Source: Cyanoderma ruficeps (Eukaryota > Chordata > Aves > Passeriformes > Timaliidae). From it: a DNA stretch of 64,000 nucleotides. The stretch lies in NCBI GenBank assembly GCA_008694505.1, contig VZDJ01007747.1:31873039-31937038 (forward strand), read 5' to 3'. Shown here piece after piece: positions 61,282-64,000 of this stretch (its first letter is position 1; each line of letters starts with the position of its first letter). Both the position numbers and the translations under genes were made by a program. Below the pieces are notes generated by a model. It did not search any database. It was not told where the DNA came from and worked only from the letters and a program-made list of their open reading frames with translations.

Positions 61282-64000
61282 CCAAAACAATCACAATACC
61301 TAAGAGTTTATCTAATTAATATGCAACTTGTGTCCCATTTCAGGGGAGAAATACCCAAGCCTCATCTCCCTTGCCACCACAGATGTGTGCATATCCCACT
61401 CCCCTCCACTTCCTATCTTTACAGGCAAATTTTGGATGCAAGTAATTATCTCCTATCCATGTTTTTTTGTCCCTTCTTGAGAGGGAAAACGTACATATTA
61501 AGGTCTCATGCAGTTTGCTAACAAGCTAAATGGAGTAGCCTTCGTTTGTCTGAAGCTGGCTGTTTGAAACCCACCCCGAGCCCCAGCATCTGGCTGCAGG
61601 CAGAGAGCAGAAAGGTTCATCTTTCTCTCAGCCCAAAGGACTATACAGGTGCAGAAATGCACTTCTGTAACACTACGATAGAAAAAAACCCTGTTTTTCT
61701 GGTGACAGCAACATTCTTATCATGGTCCAATTCTGTTAAGTGGAAAGATTTATTTTAATATTCAGTTGTTTGGGGTTTTTTTTTTAATCCTTTTGCAAGT
61801 ATTTGACGTAACAATTGAGTTAGGCAAGCTATTAATAATTCTATGATTCTATATTTGCAGAAATGACCACTCTACCTGTGCTCAATGTGGCTGAAGAGAA
61901 CAGCTGTTACTCTGTTTATATTATAATGCTTTAAAAATTCAAAGAGAAATCCCATCAGAAGCACCACTCCTTATTCACTTGTGCTCCCTAATGGCAACTT
62001 TAAATCCTGTGTTCTCTATTGTCTTTGCTAAAGATGCATGACTTCGTGCCTTTGCTGTCAGAGTGGCATGTATTGTGCCAGCAAAATGCAGTCAGCAGCT
62101 GACATGCATTTAGAGAACTTCCAAAGACTGTTATATATACATCTCTCTTCTCTCTTTTGTAGAGGATATGTGATTTCTTCTATCAGTGCAGCAGCCTGTA
62201 CAATGAAACATGAGGCCGGTGCAACCAGATACCTTTTTTCTTCATCATGTGTTAAGGGTATGAGCCTTCTTTGATGTCAGTAAAGTTAATAGTGTTTAGA
62301 GATATAAAAATCAAGTCAGTACTCACTGACTAAGAAAGTACTAGACTCTCTTGCTAGCTTTGGTTTTTACCAACTTTTCTATTTTTATAAAAGAAAAAGC
62401 TTTTAAAATTTGAGACATATGTTATCTTTACAAAATTCTTAGACACTATGTGGAAAAGACTGTATGTTCACTCCAAACTTACACCATCTTTTGGTCATTT
62501 TATAGCACACAGAGAGGTGTCTTGCAGGGAAAAGCACTGTAGACAGAATCCCTCTAATCTTTCCCACAGAACTCAAAGCAAATCCAAATTGAAAATTAAT
62601 TGAGATTGGTGAAGAAAAGCTAATGCCTGATCCCTTCTCACTGGGCATTATTTTTACTTTGACACATATATGCATTTTTATAGTCTGAAGTGCACTGAGA
62701 ATTCTTTGGAAGAAAGGGTATCCACCAAACATTCCCACAAAATTCATCCCATAGGCTAGAGAAGAAACAGTGCAGCAAATTTGCCTTTTTTACACCTGTC
62801 TATAAATTATTTCAAACATGCTTTTAGTTTCTTAAGTATACACACTGCTCAAAACCTTGCAATAAAATAGATCTTTTTGGCCATTCAATTTTAGACCTTA
62901 TGTAACAGAAATGCAGTGTTTTGTTTTGATTATAGGTAGACTACATGATACTTTTTTTTGCTTCTTTTATTTTAGGACTAGCTCCTAGAAAAGGCTGACT
63001 CATAATTTCAAAGTTGGCTTTCACTGAATATTTACTAGTATTTCTTGCTATGTTCTATATCATTTGGTTAGTGATGATGGTTACTATGATGGATCACGTA
63101 ATTTATAATGCATCATCCATTCTATTTGCTGCATTACTCATAGAGATTGAAAACAGAGGGGCACAAAAATACTTCTCTGATGCTGTAACACATCGTTCTC
63201 AGTTCTGTTGCATTATCTTTTTCTATTTCCCAAACAGAACATGATTCTGGTGGCCAAATATGCAACTATGTAAAAATCTAGTCATAAACTGAAATGCACT
63301 TAAGTATGTATTGAAGAGGGTCTTGAATAATTTAAGGCTCCTCCTCATGTCCTAAGCATGAGTCTGAGCCTTGAAACCCACTTTGCTTCTTATTGATACT
63401 TTGTAAGTGAGGGCTTTTGCTATGTTTCCAGTTGAGCCGGAGCCAACTTCAGAGTAATGCCCATCCCTCAGGTCATTTTGCAGTATCTAAAGATGGTAAT
63501 GCAAATACATAAAGCTGCACAAGAGAACTTGCTGGATTCTTTTGCTGGGCTCTTTTACCTGCCACCTTAGATTTAACACCAGCTGGGTCTGAGGAAGTGT
63601 CAATAAAAGGTGGAAAAGAGACTTGTAACTGTATCTTGCGTTATGCCTTCATAGTTGCCCAAGATTTTCAAGAATGCCTGCAGCATGTGCCTTCACAGAA
63701 TCTAATGGGGTTTTTAAAAGCACAGCCCTATCCAGAATAGGGCGATATCTGCTGGTGTCACACCTGGATTTATGCATGGTGTTTAATAAGGAGATTAATC
63801 AATGACTGAAATGTGACCATGAGTATGATAACATACTGTAACACCTGAGCTAAGTCCCATGATCATTTAAGTGGCTGAGGATTATAACAGTGGGAATAAG
63901 ATAAAACAGGCCTGTTCACAGCATATAACAGCAGAGCTAAGTGGGGGCTAACATACAATGTATTTTATTGTATCGTGTAATAGTTTTCCTTCAAAAAGTC
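61282..64000. other. Unique non-coding sequence to the end of the window
   Basis: No gene is recognised. A possible CR1 tail remnant, 'attctatgattctata', lies at 61838-61853 but has no element body. Frames of up to 102 codons have no recognisable domain. Confidence 0.5.

Noticed and set aside
61838..61853. ATTCTATG-type octamer repeat resembling a CR1 plus-strand tail
   Set aside because: No CR1 body precedes it, and 16 bases is too little to separate a relic from chance.
1..64000. CRISPR arrays, operons, insertion sequences, riboswitches, tRNA and rRNA genes
   Set aside because: None was seen; the window is vertebrate nuclear DNA, and no cloverleaf with A and B boxes or other structured RNA gene was recognised.

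Overview
This 64-kb window looks like nuclear DNA from a bird, and I find no intact gene in it. It is AT-rich and CpG-poor. Its recognisable repeats are CR1 LINEs (non-LTR retrotransposons) whose 3' ends carry ATTCTATG-type tails; the younger copies resemble the CR1 families that dominate bird genomes. Older layers are present too: three MIR/CORE-SINE-like pieces and a few relics that resemble ancient sauropsid repeats. No reading frame is intact over a recognisable domain. I saw no exon with credible splice sites, no tRNA or other structured RNA gene, no LTR element and no bacterial-type feature. The window is best read as an intergenic gene desert or the inside of a very long intron; the sequence alone cannot tell which.

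Layout. 1-1.55 kb: unique, with AT-rich simple sequence. 1.56-2.18 kb: plus-strand CR1 with an internal deletion. 2.2-13.5 kb: mostly unique, with a MIR-like piece near 2.85 kb, a perfect hairpin at 7.39 kb and a C/A-rich, nearly G-free tract at 10.2 kb. 13.5 kb: short CR1 3' end. 14.76-14.89 kb: possible ancient repeat. 18.47-19.03 kb: minus-strand CR1. 21.54 kb: CR1 tail. 23.1 kb: MIR-like piece. 24.67-26.54 kb: the longest CR1, minus strand, running from the start of the reverse-transcriptase (RT) region to the 3' tail and ending against a TA microsatellite. 34.44-35.81 kb: an ancient plus-strand CR1 split by a younger minus-strand CR1. 37.1 kb: MIR-like piece. 48.9-49.33 kb: old minus-strand CR1 body. 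54.4 kb: an isolated CpG-dense patch. 59.29-59.6 kb: a relic of an olfactory-receptor gene. 61.2 kb: tiny CR1 tail.

The most useful results are four. (1) The nested CR1 pair explains what would otherwise look like a novel 159-codon gene at 35026-35505. (2) A frameshifted olfactory-receptor fragment lies near 59.3 kb. (3) The CpG cluster near 54.4 kb is the best candidate for an unannotated promoter or regulatory element. (4) Several perfect short duplications and hairpins are worth population or comparative checks. I did not find a new multi-gene system. All family assignments come from remembered consensus features, not a database search, so element boundaries are approximate (typically within 10-30 bases).
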